A stretch of DNA of 64,000 nt, from the NCBI GenBank assembly GCA_945952045.1, contig CAMFHE010000016.1:1-64000 (forward strand). The letters run 5' to 3'. The notes below the pieces were generated by a model. It searched no databases and was not told where the DNA came from. It worked only from the letters and a program-made list of their open reading frames with translations. This document shows, one piece after another, positions 7,337 to 16,918 of this stretch. The position numbers and the translations under genes are program-made. Numbering within the stretch: the first letter of the stretch is position 1; each line of letters starts with the position of its first letter. This DNA is from an uncultured Rhizobium sp. (GTDB lineage Bacteria; Pseudomonadota; Alphaproteobacteria; Rhizobiales; Rhizobiaceae).

Positions 7337-9622
7337 TCACTTGTCGTTGCGTCCGAGTCTGGAGAACAAGGCTTTCGATGCAAGGCCCAGTGCAATTGCC
7401 GAGAGCGCGAGGCCAAGCGCATACATGACGAAGTTCCCAGAAAGCCAGTTTGCCGCCACCAGCCGGAGATTGGTGAAGCTGGCTGGCTGGAATGCCAAGA
7501 TGCCGGTGTTATTGGCCGGAACCGTGAGCATCGTGGTCTTGGCCGTGTCATAGGCGCTCAATCGTCCGTCGATAGCCATCCAGTTCGCCTGGTCACCCAG
7601 CACCTGTGCGCCGGCCTGCAGCGCGGCGTCGTTTGCGGCGGAAACGACCGTTTGCACGGACTTGGTTTCCCGGTCGATGCTTTGCGATACGAAAATACCC
7701 GCGTTGTCTGGAAGCGGATAGGGCGTATCGGCGTGCGGGATTAGATTGACGGCGGCGAGGTCGAGATTGAAGGTCTCCTTCATCCAGTCGTTCATGCGCG
7801 AAAGCGTCTCGGAAAATGTCCCGGCATCGACCTTGTCGCGCCAGGAATCGACGCTGACATCGCTCGATGCGCCGGTATCCGGCTGTCCGTCTGCCACAGT
7901 CGGGAGGACGACGCCCGCCAGACGCTCGGAGGGTAGAGTCGCGGCCGTTCCGATATAAAGGGCATGGAGAGGGCCGCTATTGGCCATTGCCGGGCCGGAC
8001 TGGATGGAGACGGCGCGACCGCCGGCCTGCGCCAGCTTGCCAAGAAAGGTGGCTGCGGCAGAAAGCGTCACTTCATCGTTTCGTCCCAGATGGACGGCAG
8101 TCGGCATTGCCGAACCGGCATAGGGGAAACCGAGGCCCGAAGTCGCCGACAGGTTCGGCGCGAGCGACAACCGGGCGAACTCCGGCACGGTGAAACGCGA
8201 GGTGCCGAACAAGGCGAAGCGTGGTGTCTTCTCGGCCGGTGCGCCGGGTGCGCAGGTCCGGTCGGCCTCGGTGAGCAGCATGGCCTCCAGCCCGATGACG
8301 TTCACGCCTGGCCGGAAATGCTGCATGCTCACCCGGATCGGATATTGCCGCAGCACGGCGCCGCCGGAGGCGGTGATCGGCACGGTGGTCGCGAGATTGC
8401 CGTTGACGGTGATGTTGATGCGACTTCCGGGCAGGACCTGAGCGGTATAGGCGGCATCAAGCAGGATGGTGGCGCTGCCATAGGCGTTCGCATAAAAATC
8501 ATGCGGCATGGCGACCGCGATATCGGTGGCGAAGCGCCGTCCGGAGAATTCCTCTCCCGGGCGCCCGAGGCTGGCAAAGGTCAGCGAGGTCGCGCCATCG
8601 ATAAGCGGCGTATCAATCGTGCGTGTCGACGTCGTCGCTACGTTCCCGCGTGTCGCGCCGGCTGCGACGGCCATCGACAGGAACTGATCGGCGACAGTGG
8701 CGATCGACGTCCAGTCTGCGCCGGTAAAGGCCAAGGCGGCGCCGTTTTGCCCCGGCAGTCGAATGAAACGCGCTGTGCCCGCAGTCGTCGCGGTGTCGTC
8801 GGCAAGCCCGGTGAGTGTGCGCATTTCGTCGGAGGTGGCGGCGATGACCACCACATCGCCGGGCTTTTGCTCGGTGGGCAGCGCGCGGCTGACAGAGAAG
8901 GAGGTGTTGACGGCGTCGCCGAGCAGCGCAAGGCCTTCCGCAAGCTTCAAAAGCGTGGTTGCGGCGTCCGATTGACCGAGGGCCGGGGCGACCAGGCGGA
9001 AGCGGCTGCGGCCGGCTTCGTCGACGCCGATGGCCCTGATATCCTCCAGCCGGATCATGCGGTTGGCTTCAGGCGAAGCGAAGGAAAGGAAGGTGCGCGC
9101 GGCATCGATATCCGTCCACAATTCATAGGTGGAGTCGATCGTGCAATCGGTTCGATGCCGTTGCTGAACGGCGATGCGGATGCGGTTGGCACCCGGCGTC
9201 AAAAGGCCCGGCGGCAACGACAGCGACAATTGCTGCGGCCGCTCGCTGGCGTGCACCGGTTGTTCGACGATTTCTGTCTCGTTGATCGAGACACGGATTT
9301 GCGAGGCCTCCGGTGCGACGACCAGCGCATTCGTATAGCCGATGTCGAGCTTGCTGGCGCTGGCTGCCTGTTCCGGCGTCAGGTTGAAGGTCCAGGCCTG
9401 CCCGACATTCTCACCCTGCAGATGCAGTGTCGGCGCCTGCAAGAGATAGCGGCGCGCCGGCGGAACGGGTGCCGGTGCGGGCACAGTCGGGGCTTGTGGG
9501 GCGGGTACAGCGGTTGCGGGCGGGGCCTTGCGTTCCGGTGACATGTCGAAGGGCGTCGGGGCCTGAGCTGCGACAGGCGCGGTCATCGCCGACAGGAAAA
9601 GAAGGGTGGCGCGCGTCCTCAT
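7337..9622 (-). CDS. bcsB: Cellulose synthase periplasmic subunit BcsB
   Basis: A 761-aa BcsB family protein: a periplasmic, membrane-anchored carbohydrate-binding subunit that guides the nascent glucan from BcsA. An N-terminal signal peptide (MRTRATLLFLSAMTAPVAAQ) is followed by a proline-rich linker, alternating CBD and flavodoxin-like domains, and a single C-terminal transmembrane helix (FVMYALGLALSAIALGLASKAL). The start at 9622 overlaps the bcsA stop by ATGA. The frame continues upstream, but only this ATG gives a signal peptide. The endoglucanase gene bcsZ/celC, which usually follows bcsB in rhizobia, is absent; a diguanylate cyclase is there instead. Confidence 0.95.
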   Translation of the reverse strand: MRTRATLLFLSAMTAPVAAQAPTPFDMSPERKAPPATAVPAPQAPTVPAPAPVPPARRYLLQAPTLHLQGENVGQAWTFNLTPEQAASASKLDIGYTNALVVAPEASQIRVSINETEIVEQPVHASERPQQLSLSLPPGLLTPGANRIRIAVQQRHRTDCTIDSTYELWTDIDAARTFLSFASPEANRMIRLEDIRAIGVDEAGRSRFRLVAPALGQSDAATTLLKLAEGLALLGDAVNTSFSVSRALPTEQKPGDVVVIAATSDEMRTLTGLADDTATTAGTARFIRLPGQNGAALAFTGADWTSIATVADQFLSMAVAAGATRGNVATTSTRTIDTPLIDGATSLTFASLGRPGEEFSGRRFATDIAVAMPHDFYANAYGSATILLDAAYTAQVLPGSRINITVNGNLATTVPITASGGAVLRQYPIRVSMQHFRPGVNVIGLEAMLLTEADRTCAPGAPAEKTPRFALFGTSRFTVPEFARLSLAPNLSATSGLGFPYAGSAMPTAVHLGRNDEVTLSAAATFLGKLAQAGGRAVSIQSGPAMANSGPLHALYIGTAATLPSERLAGVVLPTVADGQPDTGASSDVSVDSWRDKVDAGTFSETLSRMNDWMKETFNLDLAAVNLIPHADTPYPLPDNAGIFVSQSIDRETKSVQTVVSAANDAALQAGAQVLGDQANWMAIDGRLSAYDTAKTTMLTVPANNTGILAFQPASFTNLRLVAANWLSGNFVMYALGLALSAIALGLASKALFSRLGRNDK

Positions 9623-11796
9623 GTTCCAACAGCCTTGTCTGTCTTGCCGCTGCGGCGGAAGGCAAGGTAGTGCAGTCCGCGAAAGGTCTGGATAAGCGCC
9701 ATGCGCATGAACCGGGCGGTCCCGCCGATGACGCCGGGATTGCGGCGCCGTGATTTCTGGAAGAGGCTCCATTGCTCCGAATTGGCGAAGATCAGATCGG
9801 CGATCGAGGCATGATGGCCGGCATGCTCCGGCAGATAACGGCAGCCGATCGTGACGATTTCGCCAGCGGCATGCGCGTGACGCAACTCGATGGGCAGCTC
9901 GACGCTTTCACCGCCGCCATGTGGCTGGAAACGCACCATGCCGAGCGTATCGCGCCGGAACGGACTGGCATCCTTGGTAAAGACCTGGATGTTGGCGCCG
10001 TTGACGGAGACATCGCGGATCATCGCCGGGTACCAGCTCTCGCCGATAAGCAATTCCGCCCGGCGGCTGACCTGCACGCGGCGCGAGGACTGCCGCTCGC
10101 CGCGTTCCGACACCACGCCGAGGGCGCAGCCTGCCAGCACCAGATTGAGCAGGTTCCACCCGCCGACGACCAACGTCACGTCGAATTTGTAGGGCTCGGT
10201 ATAGAGACGGTAACCGGTAACGAAAACGGCGACCAGCAGGATGACGAAGATGATGAAAAATGGCCGTCCCAGCTCCGATAGCCGGTTTTCGGAAATGGAA
10301 TCGTCTTTGGCGGTCACCTTGAAGGTCGGTTTGCGCGGATTGAGGGCGACGGAAACGATCGCCGGCAATAGATGGACCGATTGCACATATTCGTAAAGCT
10401 CCGAGATCCATGGCCAGCGGAACGAGCCGTAGAGATGGTTCTGGATCATCAGATTCACGAACATGTAGGATAGCGTGTAGGCCATGAACTCGCCGCCGGA
10501 GGCGGTGAAGATCTGCAGGTCGAAAAACAGGTAGCAGAGCGGCGCCAGAAGAAAGATGGTGCGCGGGAACGGAAACAGCCAGAACATCGTCGACGACATG
10601 TAGCAAAGCCGCTGCGCGAAGGTCAGACCGCCCTTGAGGATCGGGAACCGGAAACGCATGATCTGCATCATGCCTTGCGCCCAGCGCGAGCGTTGCCCGA
10701 TGAAACTTGCGAATGTGCCCGGCTGAAGACCGGCGATCAGCGGCATGTCGACATAGATACTGTTCCAGCCGCGCGAATGAAGCTCCAGCGCCGTTTCGCA
10801 ATCCTCGGTGATCGAAAGGCCTGAAAAGCCGCCGGTCTCTTCCAGCGCCGCGCGGCGCAGCACGGCGGCGGAGCCGCAGAAAAAGGCGGCATTCCACTTG
10901 TCGAGACCCCGCTGGATGATGCCGTAGAACATCTCGTTCTCGCTGGGCATCGTGTCGAAGGTATTGAGATTGCGCTCGACCGGATCGGGATTGAGGAAGA
11001 AATGCGGTGTCTGCACCAGGAAGAGGCGCGGATCGTCGTTGAAATATCCGACCGTTTCCTTGAGGAAATTGCGCGCCGGCGCGTGATCGGCGTCGAAAAC
11101 CGCGACCAGCCCGGCCGTCGAATGTTTCAGGCCGTTGTTGAGGTTGCCAGCCTTGGCGTGTTCGTTTCGCTCGCGTGTCAGATACCGGACGCCGAGCTGG
11201 TCGCACAGCTGCTGCAGCGTCCGGTATCGCTCTTCCGCGACACGGGCTTCGAGCAGAGTCGCCGAATTGCGCTTCTGCAAGGTGCCGCCATCGTCGAGCA
11301 GCCAGACGGTCACCTTCTCGGACGGATAATCCAGATTGCGGGCCGCGGCGAGCGTGTTGGCCAGCAGCGCCGTATCCTCGTTATAGGTTGGCACGTAGAT
11401 ATCGACGTCGGGCAGTTCCTCGGCGGCCATGGTGCGATAGGGCGGCCGCGGCGTCAGCGGTGTCGACACCACGAACAGGCTGAGGAACAGCATGAAGATG
11501 CTGTACATTTCCGCCAGGTAAAGCAGCAGGCCCGGCACGAAATTGGAAAGCTGGTTGACCGGCGGCAGCGTGCTTGTCGTGCGCCAGTAGACATAGCGCC
11601 AGACGATGGACGTGCCGAGCGCCAAAAGGACGAGCCGGCCGGCGCCTTCGACGCGCATATATTTCATCGCCGCCATGACGACGATGACCAGAACCGTGGT
11701 GACCAGCTGCGTGCGTGCGTCGATCGGCAGGAATGCGAGCGCGATCATGACGGCTGCGGACAAGACCCAGAGCAGCAGATGGAGCGTTGTGCGCAT
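9619..11796 (-). CDS. bcsA: Cellulose synthase catalytic subunit BcsA (UDP-forming)
   Basis: A 725-aa processive GT2 glycosyltransferase that polymerises and translocates beta-1,4-glucan from UDP-glucose. Catalytic motifs are all intact: DDG (168-170), DAD (235-237), TED (330-332) and QRSRW (368-372, the QxxRW motif). Multiple transmembrane helices flank the catalytic loop. A C-terminal PilZ domain has the cyclic-di-GMP signature (RQSSR near residue 566, then DVSVNG), so activity should depend on cyclic di-GMP. It is second in bcsN-bcsA-bcsB and overlaps bcsB by 4 bases. The adjacent cyclase fits this control. Confidence 0.97.
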   Translation of the reverse strand: MRTTLHLLLWVLSAAVMIALAFLPIDARTQLVTTVLVIVVMAAMKYMRVEGAGRLVLLALGTSIVWRYVYWRTTSTLPPVNQLSNFVPGLLLYLAEMYSIFMLFLSLFVVSTPLTPRPPYRTMAAEELPDVDIYVPTYNEDTALLANTLAAARNLDYPSEKVTVWLLDDGGTLQKRNSATLLEARVAEERYRTLQQLCDQLGVRYLTRERNEHAKAGNLNNGLKHSTAGLVAVFDADHAPARNFLKETVGYFNDDPRLFLVQTPHFFLNPDPVERNLNTFDTMPSENEMFYGIIQRGLDKWNAAFFCGSAAVLRRAALEETGGFSGLSITEDCETALELHSRGWNSIYVDMPLIAGLQPGTFASFIGQRSRWAQGMMQIMRFRFPILKGGLTFAQRLCYMSSTMFWLFPFPRTIFLLAPLCYLFFDLQIFTASGGEFMAYTLSYMFVNLMIQNHLYGSFRWPWISELYEYVQSVHLLPAIVSVALNPRKPTFKVTAKDDSISENRLSELGRPFFIIFVILLVAVFVTGYRLYTEPYKFDVTLVVGGWNLLNLVLAGCALGVVSERGERQSSRRVQVSRRAELLIGESWYPAMIRDVSVNGANIQVFTKDASPFRRDTLGMVRFQPHGGGESVELPIELRHAHAAGEIVTIGCRYLPEHAGHHASIADLIFANSEQWSLFQKSRRRNPGVIGGTARFMRMALIQTFRGLHYLAFRRSGKTDKAVGT

Positions 11797-11857
11797 CGTC
11801 TATTCCTCCATGGCAGTCTAGATCGATCCCTGCTTCAGGAAACGGGGGCGGCGATAT

Positions 11858-12811
11858 TTATCGACATGTACCGTTGGTTGCGGCATTGGCGCCGACGCAG
11901 GCCGGAGATGGAACGATCGTTCCGCTGACGGCAGGCGCCGGCGCGACGGCCTTTGCGGGTTGAGCCGGCGGCGTGGCGCGAACGGGAGACGGCACGACGA
12001 CCTGACCCGCCCCGGGGATGACCGGCGCGGTGTCGGCGGCGTGCGTGGCAGGGCCGGCTCGACGAACCGGCCGGGTTGCCACATCAGCCGTTGCCGTTGC
12101 CGTTGCCGGGTCGGGTGGGCCGTCGCCCGACAATTCAGGCGGGTAGATGGGGTTGCTCGAATGGCCGAGCCTGTCGCTGACGGGCCCCGGCGATCCATAT
12201 GGGTTCCAGCGCATGTCATCGACCGCGCCGATGATGTTGTAGCCATACATGAAGGCCAGCAGCTTGCGTTCGGTTGCGCCCGTCTCGCAGATGCGAACGC
12301 GGATCTGGACTGCGCCGAAGCCTGCAAAGGGCGGCTTCTCGCCTTCCGCCGTTCGCAATTGCTGCCAGGCATACATGCACAATTCGGCGGGCGACGGTCG
12401 GCCGAAGGCATAACCGAAGGCACCATAGTCGTTTTGTACCAGATAGGGTGACCGCTTCATGGGAATGCCGCGCAGCGTGCCGCGCATTTCCGCGTCGATA
12501 CCGGCTTCAGTGACTGTCTTGAAACGCAGGTGGTCGTCGCGATAACGCAAATCATTGCGTGTACCGTACAAGCGCATCTGCACGACATTCTGTCCCGGCA
12601 CAGTGGAGTTCGTCGACAGGAATATCTCTTGCTGTAACCCGTTGCTGAAGCGTTTCTGGGTGATCCCGGCGACGGCAAAGGAGCCTGGCGGCGGCATGAG
12701 GATCGCCTCTTCGGCGTCCACCAGCTTCGTCGATGCTCCCATGCGGGTCGGCTCGCCAGCGCAGGCCGTCAACATCGTCAGAAGCGGTAAAATCAGGAAT
12801 GCCGATCGCAC
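11858..12811 (-). CDS. bcsN: Cellulose biosynthesis lipoprotein BcsN
   Basis: A 317-aa protein matching the rhizobial BcsN family found before bcsA. It has a hydrophobic signal ending in a lipobox (LTAC), so it is probably a lipoprotein; a conserved central domain follows and the C-terminal third is Pro/Ala-rich. A TTG at 12820 is also in frame, but AAGGAG directly abuts it. The GTG at 12811 has that site at a 9-base distance and is preferred. It lies 61 bp before bcsA on the same strand. The precise role of BcsN in cellulose export is not established. Confidence 0.85.
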   Translation of the reverse strand: MRSAFLILPLLTMLTACAGEPTRMGASTKLVDAEEAILMPPPGSFAVAGITQKRFSNGLQQEIFLSTNSTVPGQNVVQMRLYGTRNDLRYRDDHLRFKTVTEAGIDAEMRGTLRGIPMKRSPYLVQNDYGAFGYAFGRPSPAELCMYAWQQLRTAEGEKPPFAGFGAVQIRVRICETGATERKLLAFMYGYNIIGAVDDMRWNPYGSPGPVSDRLGHSSNPIYPPELSGDGPPDPATATATADVATRPVRRAGPATHAADTAPVIPGAGQVVVPSPVRATPPAQPAKAVAPAPAVSGTIVPSPACVGANAATNGTCR

Positions 12812-13058
12812 CCGGCGCAACTCCTTCTCGAATCAATCGCGTTGGGTTTCGAGTTAGTAGTTACGGAAGTTTGCCGCATCCTCAAGCGTTAAACGCCGAT
12901 TTCTGTATTTAAGGTAGACCTAATTCTATAAATTCGCGCCAGGCGCGTGTTTTCGGGTCACCCAGGACAGCGTCGTTAAGGATTTGTTTACCTTGTCCGG
13001 CAATTCTGGCGCGTGAATTGGCCATTTCATGCGTTCTAACGGCGAAGGCGGAATCATC
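12812..13058. promoter_or_regulatory. Divergent promoter region of the cellulose locus
   Basis: This 247-bp gap separates the divergent bcsN operon and TPR gene. It is markedly AT-rich around 12835-12935 and must hold promoters for both directions. I see no convincing regulator-binding palindrome. A second in-frame ATG for the TPR gene lies at 13029. Confidence 0.5.
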
Positions 13059-15245
13059 ATGCGCACATCGCTCTTGGGCTTGGCGGCAGCGGCTGCCGTC
13101 GCGGCGGGCGTCGTCGGGGTCGGCGAAAAGGAAGGCTGGCAACCGAGCGGCACCGGCTCGCTCGCGGCCGAAACCTCAAAAGACTCCGAGATCGAAACGC
13201 AGAAGAGCGAACGTCTACAGCAACCTTCCGTTTTACCTGTCCAGCTCGTCGAAGCAGGGGCGACAGCGCCGGCGAATGTCGTGCCGAACGCACCGGCGAC
13301 GCAGCCATCGGTTGCGACAAAGCCCGCGCATCCGGTGGTTGACGAAAGCGCTCTGCGCTATTTCGCTACGCGGGGCGACACGGTTCGCCTGCAGGCGGAA
13401 ATCTCGCGCCTGCGCGCGCTTTATCCCGGCTGGGAACCGCCCGCCGATCCGCTTGCGATAGCCGATGGCGGCGATCCCCAGCTGGATGCGATGTGGAAAC
13501 TCTATTCCGAAGGGCGCTACGACGACGTTACCAAGGCAATAGCCGATCGGCAGAAGAACGAGCCCGATTGGTCGCCGCCGACAGAGCTTGTCGATAGCAT
13601 GCGGCTGGCAACGACGCGTCGTCTTCTGGTGCAGGCGTCCGACGCGCATCAGAATGACCGGGTCGTGGACCTCGCGTCGCAGGCGCCGCAACTCCTCACC
13701 TGCAGCGAGGTCGACATTCTCTGGCGCGTCGGCGAGGCCTTCGCCAAGACGAACCGGCCCGATCGCGCCCGCGACGCCTATTCCTACATTCTGCAAAACT
13801 GCCACAATCCTCAGGAGCGACTGGCGACGATCCAGAAAGCCAGTCTCGTCCTCGATATCCCGCATCTCGATGGTTTGATGAAGCTCGAGCAGACGGGAAC
13901 GGACGGCAAGCCGGAATTCGACGCAATCCGCACTGACATTGCGCGCTCGCTGGTGTCGCGCGGCGGCACCGATCCGAAGGCGGTGGTTCCACAGGATTAT
14001 GTGACACGGCTCGCCGAGGACGCGCGCGCCACCGGCAGCGCCGCTGACAGCCTGTTGCTTGGCTGGTATTTCTATCGACGTAACCAGCTCGATCAGGCGC
14101 AGGACTGGTTCCGTCGTTCGTTCGACAAGGAGCCCGCGGCGATAGCCGCGCAGGGGCTTGCGTTGACGCAGGTCGCGGTTGGCGACCCGCAATCGGCGGA
14201 AAATACGCTTTACCGCTTCCGCGATGCAACGGACGAGACAAAGGCGGCCTACCTGTCCGCCGTCGCCAATCTTCTGGCGCAAGATCCGCCGAAAGCTATC
14301 GACAATGCGGTATTGGCGCGCATGGCGACGCCGGTTGTCGAGGCGCGCAATACGGCCGCTGCCGAACAGTTCGGCTGGTATGCGCGCGCGCTTCAGCAAA
14401 TGCAGACGGCGGCCGACTGGTTCGGTCTGATCCTCAGCTGGGATGCCTCCTATGAACCGGCCGCCTATGGCCTCGCCCTGTCGTTGGATGCGCTTGGCGA
14501 CCGTGCTGGCGTTGCCCGTATCCAGGCTGTGTGGGGGCAGCGTTCCGAGCGGATCGCCCATCTGCGCGATCCGAAACGTGCGACGGCCCAACCGACTATT
14601 CCGGCCCCCGTGGCAGTTGCGGCTGACACCGAACGGCCGGTCCAGCACATTCGGCCGGGCGGTTTCGTGCTCACCGACGCTGCGCCTGCAGCCACACCTG
14701 TCCGCGTGGCTGCCGGCAATCCGCCGGCGGAACGGCGCGTTCGTCCGCGTGGCTGCACCGGTGGCACCGATCTGTCGCGCACTGCGCCTGCGGATGCGCT
14801 GCGACGTGGATGGTGCCTGATGGATCTCAAGCGCCCCCTGGAAGCGGCTGCGGCATTCGACCGCGCGATGACGGCGACCGTATCGGCGACCCGGCAGGAA
14901 GCGGCCTACGGCAAAAGCCTCGCCTATCTCAGGCTGAACCTGACGGACAAGGCCGCCGTCGCGGCCGTGCAGGAACAGCAGACGCCGGTGCGCGCAAAGC
15001 AATTGCAGGTGGCGATCCTGGCCGATCGCGCCGTCGGCGCGTTCCGACTGGGCCGCTTTAACGAAACGATCGTCGCACTCGATCAGCGCAGTCGCCTGAC
15101 GCGCGAGCCGCAGGACCTGATGATGTTGCGCGCCTCCGCCTACCGCATGCTAGGGTATGAGTCCGAGGCGCGTCGTCTCCTGCAGCCGCTTGCCAATGTC
15201 GGCAACAGCGATGCCATCAAGGCGCTCTACGACAAGCCGACCTGA
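13059..15245 (+). CDS. Exported TPR-repeat protein, BcsC-like without barrel
   Basis: A 728-aa protein with an N-terminal hydrophobic Ala-rich signal (MRTSLLGLAAAAAVAAGVVG) and many degenerate TPR-like helical hairpins, for example LLLGWYFYRRNQLDQAQDWF and YGKSLAYLRLNLTDKAAVAA. It lacks the roughly 300-residue C-terminal outer-membrane barrel of enterobacterial BcsC. Its divergent position beside bcsNAB suggests a periplasmic scaffold or export role in cellulose secretion. ATG 13059 is preferred because GAAGGCGGA lies just upstream; 13029 is an alternative. The stop is immediately followed by the stop of the convergent transporter gene. Confidence 0.8.
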   Translation: MRTSLLGLAAAAAVAAGVVGVGEKEGWQPSGTGSLAAETSKDSEIETQKSERLQQPSVLPVQLVEAGATAPANVVPNAPATQPSVATKPAHPVVDESALRYFATRGDTVRLQAEISRLRALYPGWEPPADPLAIADGGDPQLDAMWKLYSEGRYDDVTKAIADRQKNEPDWSPPTELVDSMRLATTRRLLVQASDAHQNDRVVDLASQAPQLLTCSEVDILWRVGEAFAKTNRPDRARDAYSYILQNCHNPQERLATIQKASLVLDIPHLDGLMKLEQTGTDGKPEFDAIRTDIARSLVSRGGTDPKAVVPQDYVTRLAEDARATGSAADSLLLGWYFYRRNQLDQAQDWFRRSFDKEPAAIAAQGLALTQVAVGDPQSAENTLYRFRDATDETKAAYLSAVANLLAQDPPKAIDNAVLARMATPVVEARNTAAAEQFGWYARALQQMQTAADWFGLILSWDASYEPAAYGLALSLDALGDRAGVARIQAVWGQRSERIAHLRDPKRATAQPTIPAPVAVAADTERPVQHIRPGGFVLTDAAPAATPVRVAAGNPPAERRVRPRGCTGGTDLSRTAPADALRRGWCLMDLKRPLEAAAAFDRAMTATVSATRQEAAYGKSLAYLRLNLTDKAAVAAVQEQQTPVRAKQLQVAILADRAVGAFRLGRFNETIVALDQRSRLTREPQDLMMLRASAYRMLGYESEARRLLQPLANVGNSDAIKALYDKPT

Positions 15246-16175
15246 TCAGGCATGTTGCGGCGCCTGTGCGCGCGCCACGATGACGATGCCGACCAGCGAG
15301 ACGGCCAGTCCGCCGGCCATCGCCCAGGACAGATGTTCGCCGAACATCAGCCATGACCAGATCATCGTCACCGGCGGGCTGAGATAGAGGATGGCCGTCA
15401 CACGCGCCGGAGTGGATTTTCGCAGCGCCAGATAATAGAGGCTCCAGGCGCCGAATGTGGCGAGGAAGACGAGCCACAGGATGCCGCCGATGAAGCTCGT
15501 ATCGAGGACCGGCAGGACGCCGCCTTCATTCCAGGCGAAAACCGAAAAGATGGCCGCTGCGGAAAGACACTGGATGCACAGGCTTTGATGCACCGGCATG
15601 GTGCCGGCCTTGAGGCGCCGTTGCAACAAGATCGCCAGCGCAAGCGATAGCGTTCCAAGCATGGGCAGGCCATAGGCCCAAAGGGGCACGTTGCCGAGGT
15701 CGAGCGAAACGCCGGATGCGATCAACACGCCGGCGAGGCCGATGAGCGAGCCGATCCACTGGCGCAGGGTCAGGGCCTGGTTGAGGATCGGCCAGGAGAG
15801 GAGGGCGACCACCAGCGGCAGCATGTCGGTGATCAGCGCCACGAGACCCGTGGGCACGCCGAGCGAAATCGCCATTGCAAACCCTGCCAGGTAGCCCGCC
15901 ATGGCAAGAATGCCGAACAGCACCTGGAAGGCGAAATCCTGCCAACGGATCGCCGGCCCGATGGTCAACGCGAACGGAAGCAGCAGCAGACCGGAGACCA
16001 GACTGCGCCATAGGAGGATGAGGAAAATCGGCGCATGGTCGATGGCAAATCGAACGCCGACGAAACCGGCGCTCCAACTGACGACCAGCGCGGCTTCCAG
16101 AAGGACCATGACGGCAAGGGTTGCCAGCCGGCCGGATCGTGGGGAGGGGCCGGCCGCGATATCCGGGAATGTCAT
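15246..16175 (-). CDS. EamA/DMT-family inner-membrane transporter
   Basis: A 309-aa protein with about 10 hydrophobic helices in two repeated EamA halves (SAGFVGVRFAIDHAPIFLIL and the later IGSLIGLAGVLIASGVSL). The family exports small metabolites such as amino acids or drugs. The start overlaps the stop of the upstream tetR-family gene by ATGA, so the two are translationally coupled and the TetR protein is the likely regulator. The substrate is unknown. Confidence 0.92.
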   Translation of the reverse strand: MTFPDIAAGPSPRSGRLATLAVMVLLEAALVVSWSAGFVGVRFAIDHAPIFLILLWRSLVSGLLLLPFALTIGPAIRWQDFAFQVLFGILAMAGYLAGFAMAISLGVPTGLVALITDMLPLVVALLSWPILNQALTLRQWIGSLIGLAGVLIASGVSLDLGNVPLWAYGLPMLGTLSLALAILLQRRLKAGTMPVHQSLCIQCLSAAAIFSVFAWNEGGVLPVLDTSFIGGILWLVFLATFGAWSLYYLALRKSTPARVTAILYLSPPVTMIWSWLMFGEHLSWAMAGGLAVSLVGIVIVARAQAPQHA

Positions 16176-16747
16176 AGCTGATCCAGAATGGAGAGGGCAA
16201 TCTTGCGGGCGGCTTGCAGCCGGCCGTCATGTCCATCGAGGCCGGCGCGCGCCATGGCTCCCTCGAGCAGGAAGGACAGATGTTCGGCCGTTTCGTCGAT
16301 CTCGGCATCGCTCAATGGTTTCATCTCGCGCAGACAATCCTTGAACATCTGCTCCACATCCTGCTTTTGCAGCGCGACGGTGGCGCGACCGCGATCGCCG
16401 ACCGGCAGTTCCGCGGCGGCATTCAGCAGGCCGCAGCCCCGAAATCCCCAGTCAAAGGCCAGTGCCGCATGATCGGCATAGGAATCGAACACCGCCAGAA
16501 GGCGGTCGCGTGGCGTTTGCGCCTCTGCGAGCCGCACGCGGTAAAGCTCGTTCCACTCTTCGACACGCGCTTCGAGATAGGCGTTTACGAGATCGGCCTT
16601 GGAGGAAAAGTTGTTGTAGAGGCTCATTTTGGCGACGCCCGCATGAGCGGTGATCGTATCGATCCCGGTCGCTCCGACGCCATCGCGATAGAACAGTTCG
16701 GCTGCCGCTTGCAGAAGTCGCTCTCTTGCCGGAATTCGTTCGGTCAT
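16172..16747 (-). CDS. TetR/AcrR-family repressor
   Basis: A 191-aa regulator with an N-terminal TetR helix-turn-helix (ERLLQAAAELFYRDGVGATG, then AGVAKMSLYNNFSSKADLV). The C-terminal ligand domain resembles those of regulators near small-molecule exporters. The ATG at 16747 has GGAG 8 bases upstream; a TTG at 16759 is in frame but less likely. It is cotranscribed with the EamA transporter. A perfect palindrome lies just upstream of the start, consistent with autorepression. Confidence 0.92.
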   Translation of the reverse strand: MTERIPARERLLQAAAELFYRDGVGATGIDTITAHAGVAKMSLYNNFSSKADLVNAYLEARVEEWNELYRVRLAEAQTPRDRLLAVFDSYADHAALAFDWGFRGCGLLNAAAELPVGDRGRATVALQKQDVEQMFKDCLREMKPLSDAEIDETAEHLSFLLEGAMARAGLDGHDGRLQAARKIALSILDQL

Positions 16748-16766
16748 GACCAGCTCCAATGAATAT

Positions 16767-16780
16767 GTAGACCGATCTAC
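16767..16780. promoter_or_regulatory. TetR operator candidate
   Basis: GTAGA-CCGA-TCTAC is a perfect 14-bp palindrome 20 bases upstream of the tetR-family start and within its promoter. Size and position fit a TetR-family operator. Confidence 0.6.
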
Positions 16781-16918
16781 CTAATAGGACGAAATTGTCA
16801 AGACTGCTGGTTGTTGGTCCGGCATCGGAAAGGTTTGCATCGCGGGATCAGGCGGTGCAGGATGGTCCTTTCGCGGCTGATAGAAAGACCGCGTTCGTGT
16901 CCAAACGGAGTTGGAATT

